From Sinorhizobium kostiense (lineage in GTDB: Bacteria > Pseudomonadota > Alphaproteobacteria > Rhizobiales > Rhizobiaceae): DNA of 64,000 nt. The translations under genes and the position numbers were made by a program. The notes under the pieces are model-generated. The model saw nothing but the letters and a program-made list of their open reading frames with translations, had not been told where the DNA came from and searched no databases. Each line of letters begins with the position of its first letter. Position 1 is the stretch's first letter. The stretch lies in assembly GCF_017874595.1 (NCBI RefSeq), contig NZ_JAGILA010000001.1, forward strand, positions 62,001 through 126,000, read 5' to 3'. Of this stretch, positions 53,623 to 62,783 are shown in pieces.

Positions 53623-53982
53623 CAAGAAGCACATCGGATGAGTTCCGTCTTCCACGCCCTCGGCGACGCCACGCGCCGCCGGATGCTCCGCGACTTGAGC
53701 CGTGGCGAACGGACCGTCAGTGAGCTTGCTGAACCCTTCGAAATGTCGCTTGCAGCCGCCTCGAAGCACATCAAGGTGTTGGAGAATGCGGGACTGATCC
53801 GCCGTGAGGTGCGCGGTCGCACACATCTTTGCCGCCTCGAACCCGGCCCGCTCGCAAGTGCCCATGAATGGCTGAGCTTCTATGAACGCTTCTGGACCGG
53901 TCGCCTGGATGCTCTGGAAGAACTCCTCCGCAAGGAAAAAACAGGCGTATCCCCCAATCCCACAAAAGGAGAAAAGAAATGA
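53614..53982 (+). CDS. ArsR-family repressor
   Basis: 122 residues from the ATG at 53614 (MVEQEAHRMSSVFHALGDAT), the start of homologous proteins; ATG 53638 is an alternative with a weak AAGAAG. Winged helix (SVFHALGDATRRRMLRDLS, VSELAEPFEMSLAAASKHIK). No metal-binding cysteines, so it belongs to the ArsR/SRPBCC pair type, not to metal sensors. Overlaps the next gene by four bases. Confidence 0.88.
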   Translation: MVEQEAHRMSSVFHALGDATRRRMLRDLSRGERTVSELAEPFEMSLAAASKHIKVLENAGLIRREVRGRTHLCRLEPGPLASAHEWLSFYERFWTGRLDALEELLRKEKTGVSPNPTKGEKK

Positions 53983-54518
53983 CCGAACTTGTGACCCTGG
54001 ATGCCTATGGCTCGCTGATCGAACCCGCGACGCTGAAGATCCAGCGCTTCCTGCCTGCTACGATGGAGCGTGTGTGGGCCTATCTCACGGACAGCGATCT
54101 GCGCCGCCAATGGCTCGCGGCAGGCCAGATGGAGACGAAGGTCGGCGCGCCCTTCGAGCTTACCTGGCGAAACGACGACCTCACTGATCCGCCCGGCGAG
54201 CGCCCGGCGGGCTTTTCCGAGGAGCACCGGATGCAGAGCCGGATCATCGAAATTGATCCGCCCCGCAAGCTCGTCATCGCCTGGGGCGCCAATGGTGACG
54301 GCGAAGTCTCTTTCGAACTCGAGCCCAAGGGCAACGGCGTCCTGCTCACGCTCGTCCATCACCGCCTGCCCGATCGCGGGATCATGCTCAAGGTCAGCGC
54401 CGGTTGGCACGCGCATCTCGACATTCTGGTTGCGCGCACTGCCGGCACCGAACCCGGGCCGTTCTGGGACGGCTGGGTCCGACTGCACAGTGAGTACGAT
54501 CGGCGTCTGCCGGCCTGA
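53979..54518 (+). CDS. SRPBCC (AHSA1-like) domain protein
   Basis: 179 residues with the START/AHSA1 pattern: LKIQRFLPATMERVWAYLTD at the N-terminus and WDGWVRLHSEYDRRLPA at the end. These proteins bind small hydrophobic ligands and very often follow an ArsR-type gene. Coupled to the repressor by an ATGA overlap. Ligand unknown. Confidence 0.85.
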   Translation: MTELVTLDAYGSLIEPATLKIQRFLPATMERVWAYLTDSDLRRQWLAAGQMETKVGAPFELTWRNDDLTDPPGERPAGFSEEHRMQSRIIEIDPPRKLVIAWGANGDGEVSFELEPKGNGVLLTLVHHRLPDRGIMLKVSAGWHAHLDILVARTAGTEPGPFWDGWVRLHSEYDRRLPA

Positions 54519-54548
54519 CCGCACGAGCACCGGCAAGGGAGAAAGATC

Positions 54549-55337
54549 ATGGGCAACCACAAGACCGGAACCCGCGGGGAATGGCTCACGGCGCGGCGCG
54601 AGCTGCTTGAGGCCGAGAAGGAGTTGACGCGACAGAGTGATCGGTTGGCGCAACGACGGCAGGAACTGCCTTGGGTCCGCATCGACAAGGAATATCGGTT
54701 CGAGACGGACGAGGGCATCGCCTCGTTGGCCGACCTCTTCCGGGGGCGGTCTCAGCTCCTTGTCTACCATTTCATGTTCGGTCCCGACTACAAGGCGGGG
54801 TGTCCATCCTGCTCTGCGATCGCGGACGGTTTCAACGGCTTTGCCGTCCACCTTGCGAACCATGACGTCACGCTATCGGCCGTGTCACGGGCGCCGCTGG
54901 CAAAACTGCAAGAATACAAGCGTCGGATGGGCTGGTCGTTTCCCTGGGCGTCCGCCTTCGGGAGCGATTTCAACTTCGATTTCAACGTCTGGTTCACCGA
55001 GGAGCAGCAGAGCGAGGGCGGTATCGAATACAATTATCGGCGCGAGCCGCCGCTAGTCGACGCACTCGCCGGCAAGACCATTCGAGAATGGCAGTCTCAA
55101 AGCAATCAGGGACCCGTTGCGGAGATCGCCGCCACTACGGGAACCGACGTGGCGACCTACACGCGCGAGAGGCCGGGCATGAGTGCTTTCTCACTGGTGG
55201 ATGGCGTAGTCTACCACACCTATTCCACCTATGCGCGCGGGCTGGACGGACTCTGGGGCATGTATCAGTGGCTCGACCGTGCCCCCAAGGGCAGAAACGA
55301 GGCTGGCATCTGGTGGCGCCGCCACGATGAATACTAG
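54549..55337 (+). CDS. DUF899 thioredoxin-like protein
   Basis: 262 residues, usual for DUF899. Thioredoxin-like fold with a CPSC motif (DYKAGCPSCSAIADGF) near residue 80 and the family-typical HFMFGPDYKAGC and WGMYQWLDRAP segments. Probably a cytoplasmic thiol or peroxide-handling protein; no activity has been shown that I know of. It is third in the ArsR operon (30 bases after SRPBCC, GGGAGA ribosome site) and is followed by a hairpin. Confidence 0.87.
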   Translation: MGNHKTGTRGEWLTARRELLEAEKELTRQSDRLAQRRQELPWVRIDKEYRFETDEGIASLADLFRGRSQLLVYHFMFGPDYKAGCPSCSAIADGFNGFAVHLANHDVTLSAVSRAPLAKLQEYKRRMGWSFPWASAFGSDFNFDFNVWFTEEQQSEGGIEYNYRREPPLVDALAGKTIREWQSQSNQGPVAEIAATTGTDVATYTRERPGMSAFSLVDGVVYHTYSTYARGLDGLWGMYQWLDRAPKGRNEAGIWWRRHDEY

Positions 55338-55344
55338 CAATCCT

Positions 55345-55382
55345 TGCTGCGCGGCGACGCTACAATGCGCCGCCGCGCAGCA
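55345..55382 (+). terminator. GC-rich hairpin after the ArsR operon
   Basis: Perfect 12-base arms TGCTGCGCGGCG (55345-55356) and CGCCGCGCAGCA (55371-55382) around a 14-base loop, eight bases after the stop codon. No T tract follows, so termination may need Rho or the hairpin may protect the message end. Confidence 0.6.
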
Positions 55383-55732
55383 CCTCCAGCGATGTATCCT
55401 TGTGCGGCGACCTCGAAAATCAATCGATCGTCGCCTTTCTTCGCGAAACACCAGGGCGCCCCGGCATTCCGGGTCGCCAGAAATACGCAATAAATGAGAG
55501 TGCGCCGCCGCTATGCTTTCACGGCTCAATGTTGTAGCGGACAGGAAACGGTGGAATTCGCCTATTGTACAAGCATTAGCTTCCGATGGCGACGAAAAGC
55601 CGCAGAAATTAAAAACCTCCAATAAATTTTTACTTCAGCCTGCAGCGTTTTGAGGAACGGCCTAGTTTTGAGCAAGCCGTTTCTGTGTTAAAAGAAAGTC
55701 GGGCGCCACGCCCCGGAACGGGAGGAACGGAC
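55383..55732. other. Intergenic region upstream of the MHS transporter
   Basis: 350 bases, AT-rich from 55595 to 55690. Presumably the transporter promoter; a TTGAGC near 55667 and AAAGAA 17 bases on is a weak candidate. No gene is supported. Confidence 0.4.
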
Positions 55733-57061
55733 ATGGCAGTTCAAGTCCCGAGGGATTTCCGCCGCGTGATCCTTGCCGCGTCGGTGGGAAACATTATCGA
55801 ATGGTATGACTTCTATATCTTCGGGAGCCTGGCCGCGGTCCTGTCGGTCAAGTTCTTCGAACCGACACACCCGGTCGCAGCTCTTCTGAGCACGATCGCG
55901 CTGTTCACCGCAGGTTTCCTGATTCGTCCACTGGGGGCGTTCCTCTTTGGCTGGATGGGCGATCGCGTCGGTCGGAAATACACCTTCCTCATGACGCTCA
56001 CCGGAATGGGCATCGGCACCGGCGCGATCGGGCTGATTCCAACCTACGAGGCGATTGGCCTGGCCGCTGCATTCATTCTCTTCGGCTTACGGATGGTCCA
56101 GGGTTTGTGCCTGGGCGGAGAATATGGCGGTGCCATCACCTACGTCGCCGAGCATGTCCCCGACGAGCGCCGGGGCTACTATACCGGCTGGCTTCAGACC
56201 TCTCCCACTCTCGGGATCGTGGTGTCGCTGGCCGTGATCATCGCTACACGCACTTATTTCGGCAATGAGGTCTTCGATGCATGGGCATGGCGCGTGCCGT
56301 TCCTGCTGTCCTTCCTGCTGGTCGCTATCGCAATCTACATCCGCCTTCAGCTCCAGGAGACACCGATTTTCGAGGAGATCAAGGCGAGGGGGCAGATGAC
56401 CCGGAATCCCTGGAGGGAAGCTTTCCTCAGTTCCAACATCAAATATGTCGGGATCGCCACTATAGTGCTGATCGGGCAAGGCGTGGTCTGGTATAGCGGC
56501 CAGTTCTGGGCCTTGTACTTCCTGCAGCAGGTGTCCAAAGTGGACCCGCTGAACTCGGCATACATCGTGGGAGCAGCGCTTCTTCTCGCAACCCCAAGCT
56601 TGATCTTCTTTGGCTGGCTGTCCGATATCATAGGCCGCAAGCCGGTGATCCTCGGCGGCATGTTGCTCGCCTCGCTCACGTACTATCCGCTGTATTTGTG
56701 GCTGGGAACAGTCACGCAGCCTGACAACATCAATTATCCAGCCGCGATCTTCATCATCTTCATCCTGGTTTGCTACGTCGGGATGGTCTATGGGCCGGTC
56801 GGGGCGTTCCTGGCGGAATTCTTCCCCGGCAGGATTCGCTACACCTCGGTTTCGGTTCCGTATCACATCGGCAACGGTTGGGGCGGCGGGCTGGTGCCCT
56901 TCGTAACCTCGGCGGCTTTCGCAGCCACCGGCAGTATCGGCTACGCGCTTATTTATCCGATAGTGGTTCCTGCTGTTTGTTTCGTGCTTGCCCTATTGCT
57001 GATGCCCGAGACCCGCCGGATCAGCATTTGGGAGCCGATTGAGCCGAGACCGCTACCGTGA
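55733..57061 (+). CDS. MFS transporter, metabolite:H+ symporter (MHS) type
   Basis: 442 residues from the ATG at 55733 with GGGAGGA in front; the longer frame from 55685 is rejected. Twelve membrane helices, and MHS-family signatures VGNIIEWYDFYIFG, GWMGDRVGRKYTF and GLCLGGEYGGA. Relatives carry shikimate, alpha-ketoglutarate or similar carboxylates. The leftward quinate/shikimate genes 800 bases away make a hydroaromatic or aromatic acid an attractive substrate, but there is no direct evidence. A GC hairpin follows. Confidence 0.88.
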   Translation: MAVQVPRDFRRVILAASVGNIIEWYDFYIFGSLAAVLSVKFFEPTHPVAALLSTIALFTAGFLIRPLGAFLFGWMGDRVGRKYTFLMTLTGMGIGTGAIGLIPTYEAIGLAAAFILFGLRMVQGLCLGGEYGGAITYVAEHVPDERRGYYTGWLQTSPTLGIVVSLAVIIATRTYFGNEVFDAWAWRVPFLLSFLLVAIAIYIRLQLQETPIFEEIKARGQMTRNPWREAFLSSNIKYVGIATIVLIGQGVVWYSGQFWALYFLQQVSKVDPLNSAYIVGAALLLATPSLIFFGWLSDIIGRKPVILGGMLLASLTYYPLYLWLGTVTQPDNINYPAAIFIIFILVCYVGMVYGPVGAFLAEFFPGRIRYTSVSVPYHIGNGWGGGLVPFVTSAAFAATGSIGYALIYPIVVPAVCFVLALLLMPETRRISIWEPIEPRPLP

Positions 57062-57069
57062 CACAAGTC

Positions 57070-57089
57070 GCGGGGCCGCGGGGCCCCGC
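57070..57089 (+). terminator. Rho-independent-like terminator after the MHS gene
   Basis: Stem GCGGGGCC (57070-57077) / GGCCCCGC (57082-57089) with a four-base loop, followed by CCACTTTGTTT, eight bases after the stop. Confidence 0.7.
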
Positions 57090-57222
57090 CCACTTTGTTT
57101 AGCACGGTCGTGGTAAGACCCATTCTACCTTTGCGCGGGGGTTGGATGGCCTGTGGCAAGTAGCTCAACCGTCGGCCCCAACTCACGGTCCTGCAGACTC
57201 TCGGATGATAAATCCTTGCGCT

Positions 57223-57657
57223 TCAGGGCGCCGGCGTCCCCGCGCTATCGACGACTTCGAAGTCATGGGTGATTGCAGCCGTCTTGGCGAGCATTGCCGA
57301 GGCCGAGCAATATTTCTCGATGGACAACGCAACGGCGAGCTCGACCTTCTTCGCGGAGAGACCGCGCCCCTTGACCACAAAATGCATGTGGATGCGGGTA
57401 AACACTTTAGGGTCCTGATCCGCGCGATCGGCGTCGATCTCGACGACGCAATCCTCGACCGCCTCGCGGCCTTTTTCGAGGATGTGCACGACGTCGAAAG
57501 CCGAGCAGCCACCGGTGCCGATCAGGACCAACTCCATCGGGCTTGGCCCTGGCTTCTGTCCATCGGGACCATGGGCGGTGCCAAGCACGATATTGTGCCC
57601 ACTTTCCGATTGGCCGACGAAAGTCCGCCCTTCAACCCATTTGACGCGTGCTTTCAT
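57223..57657 (-). CDS. OsmC-family peroxiredoxin-like protein
   Basis: 144 residues from the ATG at 57657 (AGGTGA upstream). The two catalytic cysteines of the OsmC/Ohr fold are present in GTGGCSAFDVV and KYCSASAML. The family reduces organic hydroperoxides. No operon partner; it lies between the MHS gene and the mosaic repeat. Confidence 0.88.
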   Translation of the reverse strand: MKARVKWVEGRTFVGQSESGHNIVLGTAHGPDGQKPGPSPMELVLIGTGGCSAFDVVHILEKGREAVEDCVVEIDADRADQDPKVFTRIHMHFVVKGRGLSAKKVELAVALSIEKYCSASAMLAKTAAITHDFEVVDSAGTPAP

Positions 57658-57744
57658 CGAAATCACCTAAACGCAGGAATCTGGAACATTGCACGGCTGT
57701 GCACGCATTTCGCCGAACTGGCGAAAGCAGTCACCGCCGGGATT

Positions 57745-57848
57745 ACAGCGCCGCGTCTTACCAGACGCGCAAAGGTCGCTGTAGCACTTTGAACTGCTGC
57801 ATGTCTTTGTCCTTAAATCGGGGTCGATTTAAGGACAAAGACATGCAG
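57745..57848. repeat. Rhizobial intergenic mosaic repeat (RIME-like), intact copy
   Basis: Left half: nested hairpin ACAGCG...CGCTGT (57745/57783) enclosing GCGTCT-TACC-AGACGC. Middle: AGCACTTTGAACTG. Right half: perfect 24-base arms 57797-57820 and 57825-57848 around GGGT. This is the most complete of three copies in the window (others near 12319 and 19540). It lies between convergent-side genes and could end transcription of the quinate operon. Confidence 0.75.
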
Positions 57849-57878
57849 GAGGATCCGTAAGCACAAGACCGACGGGCG

Positions 57879-59786
57879 TCAACCGATCAGCGGCATTCCC
57901 GCAGGGCGGATGGAGCGCTTTTGCGCGGCAATGCGAAAGGGCGCATTACCGGCTCCGTAGCCGCGATAGCCGCCACGACGCTCGACGATCTCGAAGAAGA
58001 GCCCTTCCCCGAAGGTCGGTCCATAGAGTTGGAAGAATTCGCCCGTATCGTCGCGGTCATAGAGGATGTTGTGAGCGCGAAGCTTGTCGGTGAACTCGGG
58101 CTCGAGTCCGAGACGCGCCTCGATGTCGTCGTAATAGTTGCGCGAGATCGCCAGCGGCTGGAAGCCCGTCTTCTTGAGTGCCGTTGCCGTTGCGAAAATG
58201 TCCTTAGTGGCGAAAGCAAGATGCTGTATGCCGGGGCCGAAGCTCTCAGCGACGAAATGGCCTGCAAACGTGTTGCGGTTCTCCGCGCCATTAATCGTCA
58301 GCCGCAGCGATCCCTCCTCATTTTCGATGACCTGGCTGCGGACCAGCCCTGACGGATCGACAATATCGATCATCGGCGACTTCGATGCCTTGAAGATGGC
58401 GGTATAGAACAGCAGCCAGGACAGCATCTCCTCGGCTTTCATCGTCTGGGCCACGTGGTCGATCGCCTCGAGCCCGGTTTCCGCCTGCGGCGCGGAATGT
58501 GCAAGCCGCTCGAACTCCGCCTCCCAGATGCGGGCGGTTTCGCCGATATCGTCGACGAAATAGATGAGACTTCCGCCGACGCCGCGAATGGCGGGCATGG
58601 CAATGTCCGCCGGCGACCGCCGCTGCTCGAAGGGCTCCGCCCCGAGCGCCCTGGCGCGCTTGACCGCTGCAGCGGCATCATCCACTTTCAGGCCCATCGC
58701 ATAAGCGCAGGTACCGTGGACGAGATAGGCGGAATGTGCGAAACCCTCCTGCTCCGCATTGACCACGATGTTGATGCCGCCCTTGCCGGGCACCTGCCGC
58801 CAGAGCGTCACGGCCTTGCTCCGGTGTCGGGCGACCGGGGAAAAGCCCATCGTGCCAAGCACAGCGCCGAGTTCCTCCGCCTCGTCCTCGTCGGTTGCGA
58901 ACTCGATGAACTCGACGCCGAGGACATTCGCACGGTCCGGCATGTCCGGTAGCGCCACCTTGGATTCCGGCTCCGCCCGCTTCACTTGGTCCATGAGGTA
59001 GATGAGTGACCGGTGCCCGTCCTCGGCGATCGCCTTGGCCGAGCCGCCGCGGAACTGATCGTTGAAGATTTCCAGCGAAATGACGCCGGCATAGCCGGTC
59101 GCGCTCACTGCCCGCATGAAGTCGGTGACGGGAAGATCGCCCTCGCCCGGCATATTGCGGAAATGGCGGCTCCAATAGAGCAGGTCCATATCGATCAGCG
59201 GTGCATCGGCAAGCTGGACGATGAAGATGCGGTCACCGGGTATGGAGCGGATCGAGTTGACATCGATCTTGCGAGCAAAGCTATGGAAGCTGTCGAGGAT
59301 CAGCCCGATTTTCGGGTGGTTCGCACGGCGCACGATTTCCCAGGCATCGCGGTGGTCGCTAACGTGGCGGCCCCATGCCAGCGCTTCATAGCCGACGCGC
59401 AGGCCGCGCCGCGCTGCTCGCTCGCCAAGTTCGCGCAGGTCGTCTGCCGCGCGATCGATGCCGCCGATCGCCAGCGGCGAGACATTGGAGCACACGAGCA
59501 TCAGGTCGGTGCCGAGCTCCTGCATCACGTCGAACTTGCGTTCGGCCCGATCGAAGGCGCGGGACCGATGCGGCTCCGGCATTCCCTCGAAATCGCGGAA
59601 GGGCTGGAACAACGTGACCTCCAGTCCATGGTCGCGCACCATGCGGCCAACCTCTGCCGGTGATCCGTCATGGGTCAGAAAATCATTCTCGAAGATCTCG
59701 ACACCGTCGAAGCCCGCCGCGGCGACCGCCGCCAGCTTCTCCTGAAGGGTACCGCTGATGGAGACGGTGGCGATCGAGGTCTTCAT
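57879..59786 (-). CDS. quiC: 3-dehydroshikimate dehydratase fused to HPPD-like domain
   Basis: 635 residues. The N-terminal 280 residues are an AP-endonuclease-2-type TIM barrel (ATVSGT-like start, DGVEIFENDFLTHDGSP, LILDSFHSFA, FIVQLADAP) of the dehydroshikimate dehydratase type. The C-terminal 340 residues are two vicinal-oxygen-chelate modules as in 4-hydroxyphenylpyruvate dioxygenase (GVEFIEFATDE, AIDHVAQTM, GIQHLAFATKDI). This is the QuiC1 architecture: it dehydrates 3-dehydroshikimate to protocatechuate. The HPPD part is thought not to be a dioxygenase in this context. Overlaps the dehydrogenase gene by four bases. Confidence 0.9.
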   Translation of the reverse strand: MKTSIATVSISGTLQEKLAAVAAAGFDGVEIFENDFLTHDGSPAEVGRMVRDHGLEVTLFQPFRDFEGMPEPHRSRAFDRAERKFDVMQELGTDLMLVCSNVSPLAIGGIDRAADDLRELGERAARRGLRVGYEALAWGRHVSDHRDAWEIVRRANHPKIGLILDSFHSFARKIDVNSIRSIPGDRIFIVQLADAPLIDMDLLYWSRHFRNMPGEGDLPVTDFMRAVSATGYAGVISLEIFNDQFRGGSAKAIAEDGHRSLIYLMDQVKRAEPESKVALPDMPDRANVLGVEFIEFATDEDEAEELGAVLGTMGFSPVARHRSKAVTLWRQVPGKGGINIVVNAEQEGFAHSAYLVHGTCAYAMGLKVDDAAAAVKRARALGAEPFEQRRSPADIAMPAIRGVGGSLIYFVDDIGETARIWEAEFERLAHSAPQAETGLEAIDHVAQTMKAEEMLSWLLFYTAIFKASKSPMIDIVDPSGLVRSQVIENEEGSLRLTINGAENRNTFAGHFVAESFGPGIQHLAFATKDIFATATALKKTGFQPLAISRNYYDDIEARLGLEPEFTDKLRAHNILYDRDDTGEFFQLYGPTFGEGLFFEIVERRGGYRGYGAGNAPFRIAAQKRSIRPAGMPLIG

Positions 59787-60643
59787 GCCGGTATCCTCGC
59801 TTCCGCTTTCGGCTGCGCCAGAAGCGCGCGCAGCGCCGCCGCGTCGACGTCCGCTCCAGTGAAGTAGCGGAAAGCGTCGACGCCCTGGTGAAAGAACAGT
59901 TCATAGCCGCTTAAGAGTGAAAGGCCGTTTCGCCGGGCGTCAGCGAGAAACTTCGTCTCGACCGGCGTATAGACAGCATCGAATGCCCAGCGCTGGCGTC
60001 CGATCGCAGACGTCGGAAAGGCACTTCCCCCATAGCCGACCATTCCGAGCGGCGTGCAATTGATGAGCCCATCGGCCTCCGCGGCAGCCTCCTCGATCGA
60101 AGGGGCAATCTCGACGGGCATTTCGACACGAGCAGCCTTGAGGGAAGAAAGTAGCGCGTCGGCCTTCGCCGTGTCGGGATCGAAGATCAGCAGACGTTCG
60201 CAGCCGAGTGCCGCAAGGCCAAAGGCAACCGCCTTGCCAACTCCGCCGGCGCCAGCCATGGCGACCGTGCCGGGCGCCGCCCCCGGAAAGCTCTCCCTGA
60301 AGGCACTGACGAAGCCCGTATAGTCGGTGTTGTAGCCGGCAGGCGGCGTCTTATCGAAGACTACGGTGTTGCAGGCGCCGATCGCGGCGATCGCCGAATC
60401 GCGCACTGTGAGCCGCGGAACCACGCGTTCCTTGTAAGGATAGGTGACGTTGATCCCGCGAAAGCCCTCGACGAGGCAGCGATCGAAGACCGTTTCGAAA
60501 TCCTCGCCGCGGTCGGCGGGGATCAGTCGCTCATAAGTCACGTCAAGGCCGCAGAGCCGGCCCGCCAGGACATGCAGCCGCGGCGATTGCGAGCGGGAGA
60601 TGTTGTCGCCGATGAGCCCCAGGCGAGTGGTGGCGTCCGACAT
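59783..60643 (-). CDS. Quinate/shikimate dehydrogenase (AroE family, NAD-type)
   Basis: 286 residues from the ATG at 60643 (AAAGGAAG upstream). Substrate residues: SRSQSP, GINVTYPYK (catalytic Lys), GACNTV, YNTDYTGF (Asp). The dinucleotide loop is GAGGVGKAV, and the next strand ends in IFDPDTAKADAL with an Asp where NADP-specific AroE has NRT; this pattern resembles catabolic NAD-dependent quinate/shikimate dehydrogenases. Coupled to quiC by overlap and to the Tct genes upstream, so catabolic use of quinate or shikimate is the likely role, not aromatic biosynthesis. Confidence 0.87.
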   Translation of the reverse strand: MSDATTRLGLIGDNISRSQSPRLHVLAGRLCGLDVTYERLIPADRGEDFETVFDRCLVEGFRGINVTYPYKERVVPRLTVRDSAIAAIGACNTVVFDKTPPAGYNTDYTGFVSAFRESFPGAAPGTVAMAGAGGVGKAVAFGLAALGCERLLIFDPDTAKADALLSSLKAARVEMPVEIAPSIEEAAAEADGLINCTPLGMVGYGGSAFPTSAIGRQRWAFDAVYTPVETKFLADARRNGLSLLSGYELFFHQGVDAFRYFTGADVDAAALRALLAQPKAEARIPA

Positions 60644-60662
60644 GGCTTCTTCCTTTGTCTTG

Positions 60663-60699
60663 GCATGCTCATCCCCGACCGAGTCGGGGATGAGCATGC
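60663..60699 (-). promoter_or_regulatory. Perfect 17-bp hairpin over the tctA stop codon
   Basis: Arms 60663-60679 (GCATGCTCATCCCCGAC) and 60683-60699 pair perfectly around a three-base loop CGA. The stem includes the last codons and stop of tctA (60669) and ends 20 bases before the dehydrogenase ATG, within one operon. No T tract. Likely an mRNA processing or partial-termination element setting the transporter to enzyme ratio. Confidence 0.65.
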
Positions 60700-62183
60700 A
60701 TTTTGATCGCCTTCCACACCGGCGTCTGGCTGAGGAGGATCAGGAGGATGGTAAAGAACAGCACGGCCGAAAGCGGGCTGGTGATCATGCCGTAGAAGAA
60801 CGCCGGCAGATTCTCCTGTTCCGAGATGATGGCACGACGCCAATTGTCATCCATGAGGCGGCTGAGGATGATGCCCAGCACGACCGGACCGACCTGGTAG
60901 CCGTAGAGCTTCATGAAGTAGCCGAGAACGCCGAAACCAAGCATCCACCAGACATCCGACAAAGAGTTGTTGATCGAATAGGCCCCGACCACGCTCAGGA
61001 GCAGAATGAGCGGGAAGAGCACGCCCTTCGGGCACTCGATGATCTTGGTGAAGATCTTGATGCCGGTCAGGCCGAAGATCAGCATGAAGATGTTGGCGAG
61101 CGTCAGATTGCCGACCGTGAACCAGAACATGTCCGGCTTTTCGACGAGCAACAGCGGACCGGGATTGAGACCGTGGATGAAGAGCGCGCCGATGATCACC
61201 GCAGTGACCGCATCGCCCGGGATGCCGAGCGTCAGCATCGGGATATAGGCGCCGCCGACAGCCGCGTTGTTGGCCGACTCTGGACCGACGAGACCCTCCT
61301 TGGCACCTTGGCCGAAGGGCACTTCAGGATCCTTGGTCACGCGCTTGGCGTGATCATAGGCCATCAGCGCGGCGATGTCGCCGCCGGTTCCCGGCAGGGC
61401 GCCAATGATGACGCCGATCGTCGAGGTCTGCAGGCTCAGCGGCAGGTACTTCTTTAGGTCGGAGAAGGACGGCACGATCTTGTCGACCTTCTGCTTGACC
61501 GCAGCGAGGTGCAGATTGTGCAGTTGCAGCAGTGCCTCGGACACGCCGAAGAGGCCGATCATCAGCGCGACCGGGGAGATGCCGTTCATCATATCGACCG
61601 AACCGAAGGTGAAACGCTGCTCCGCGGTCATAGGGTCGAGGCCAACGGTGCCGAGCAGCATGCCCAGCGCACCGGCGAAAACGCCCTTGGCGAGGCTTTC
61701 GCCGGACAACGAGCCGACGAGGAGGATGCCCATGACCGCAAGCAGCATGTAGTCGCGCGGCTGGAAGAGGATTGCGAATTCACTGACAACCGGGGCTGCC
61801 ACCGCCAGCACGATGATGCCGACGAAACCGCCGAAGAAGGACATGACCGTGGAAAGGCCGATAGCGTTGCCAGCTTCGCCCTTCTTCGCCATCGGGTAGC
61901 CGTCGAGCGCGGTGGCAATCGCCGCCGGCGCACCGGGAATGTTGAGCAGGATGGCGGTGCGGGAGCCTCCATAGACGCCGCCCATGAAGATGCCGTTCAT
62001 CAGCGCAAGCGCGTGGTTGACCTCCCATCCGAAGGTGAAGGAGATCAGGATCGACACCGCCATGGTGACAGAAAGGCCCGGAATGGCACCGATATAGATA
62101 CCTGCAAATGTGCCTACGGCCGTCAGCGCAAGCAATTCCGGCTGCAGCCAGGAAGCAAAGAGATAGGAGAGTGCGTCCATCAT
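60669..62183 (-). CDS. tctA: Tripartite tricarboxylate transporter large permease TctA
   Basis: 504 residues, about twelve membrane helices, with family signatures FAGIYIGAIPGLSVTMAVS near the N-terminus and GALPGTGGDIAALMAYDHAK in the middle. Forms the membrane channel with TctB and takes substrate from TctC. Begins four bases after tctB. The family moves carboxylates such as citrate, but this operon's enzymes suggest quinate, shikimate or dehydroshikimate. Confidence 0.93.
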   Translation of the reverse strand: MMDALSYLFASWLQPELLALTAVGTFAGIYIGAIPGLSVTMAVSILISFTFGWEVNHALALMNGIFMGGVYGGSRTAILLNIPGAPAAIATALDGYPMAKKGEAGNAIGLSTVMSFFGGFVGIIVLAVAAPVVSEFAILFQPRDYMLLAVMGILLVGSLSGESLAKGVFAGALGMLLGTVGLDPMTAEQRFTFGSVDMMNGISPVALMIGLFGVSEALLQLHNLHLAAVKQKVDKIVPSFSDLKKYLPLSLQTSTIGVIIGALPGTGGDIAALMAYDHAKRVTKDPEVPFGQGAKEGLVGPESANNAAVGGAYIPMLTLGIPGDAVTAVIIGALFIHGLNPGPLLLVEKPDMFWFTVGNLTLANIFMLIFGLTGIKIFTKIIECPKGVLFPLILLLSVVGAYSINNSLSDVWWMLGFGVLGYFMKLYGYQVGPVVLGIILSRLMDDNWRRAIISEQENLPAFFYGMITSPLSAVLFFTILLILLSQTPVWKAIKMHAHPRLGRG

Positions 62184-62186
62184 GGC

Positions 62187-62705
62187 TCAGTTGCTCCCTC
62201 CGAAGAAGTCGCCGATCGCCGCGAGGATCGCTCGCTCGGGGATGATGCCCTCCGGCAGGACGACCTGGAAGACGAGGCGGAAGATCACATAGACACCGAC
62301 GATCGACACAACCGCCAACAGCAGCGTCCTGCCAATCCGGCCCCGTTCCAAATACCAGATTGAAAAGAGCAGGAAGAGGAAGGAGGCTAGCAGGAAGCCA
62401 AGCGACTTCAGCGTGACGGAGTACGCCAAAATGAACAGGCTGAAGACGAGCACCGCCGGCGGTAAGACCTCCTTGCGGAAGGCGGCGAACCCACCGCCGG
62501 GCGATGCAAGCCCTGCCGAGCGGATGAGAACGACGGCCGAGGTAATGACCATGATGGCGCTCATCGCCATCGGAAAGGCTCCGGCGGAACTTAAGGCCGA
62601 AAAGCCGGATATCTGATAGGCCTGCCAGAACATGAACAGGCTGAAGCCGAACAAGGCGGCGTTGAAGACGATTTCGCCCGGGCGCCTGGTGTTGTGCGTT
62701 TCCAT
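62187..62705 (-). CDS. tctB: Tripartite tricarboxylate transporter small subunit TctB
   Basis: 172 residues from the ATG at 62705 (GGGAGGAGAATTGTC upstream). Four membrane helices, including FNAALFGFSLFMFWQAYQI at the N-terminus, the usual TctB layout. Lies between tctC and tctA in the same operon. Confidence 0.9.
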   Translation of the reverse strand: METHNTRRPGEIVFNAALFGFSLFMFWQAYQISGFSALSSAGAFPMAMSAIMVITSAVVLIRSAGLASPGGGFAAFRKEVLPPAVLVFSLFILAYSVTLKSLGFLLASFLFLLFSIWYLERGRIGRTLLLAVVSIVGVYVIFRLVFQVVLPEGIIPERAILAAIGDFFGGSN

Positions 62706-62783
62706 GACAATTCTCCTCCCCTGCCGGCGCAAAATTCCCGCCGACCTTGGAAAACGGCCCGGTCAGGCCGGGCCGTGTGATAA

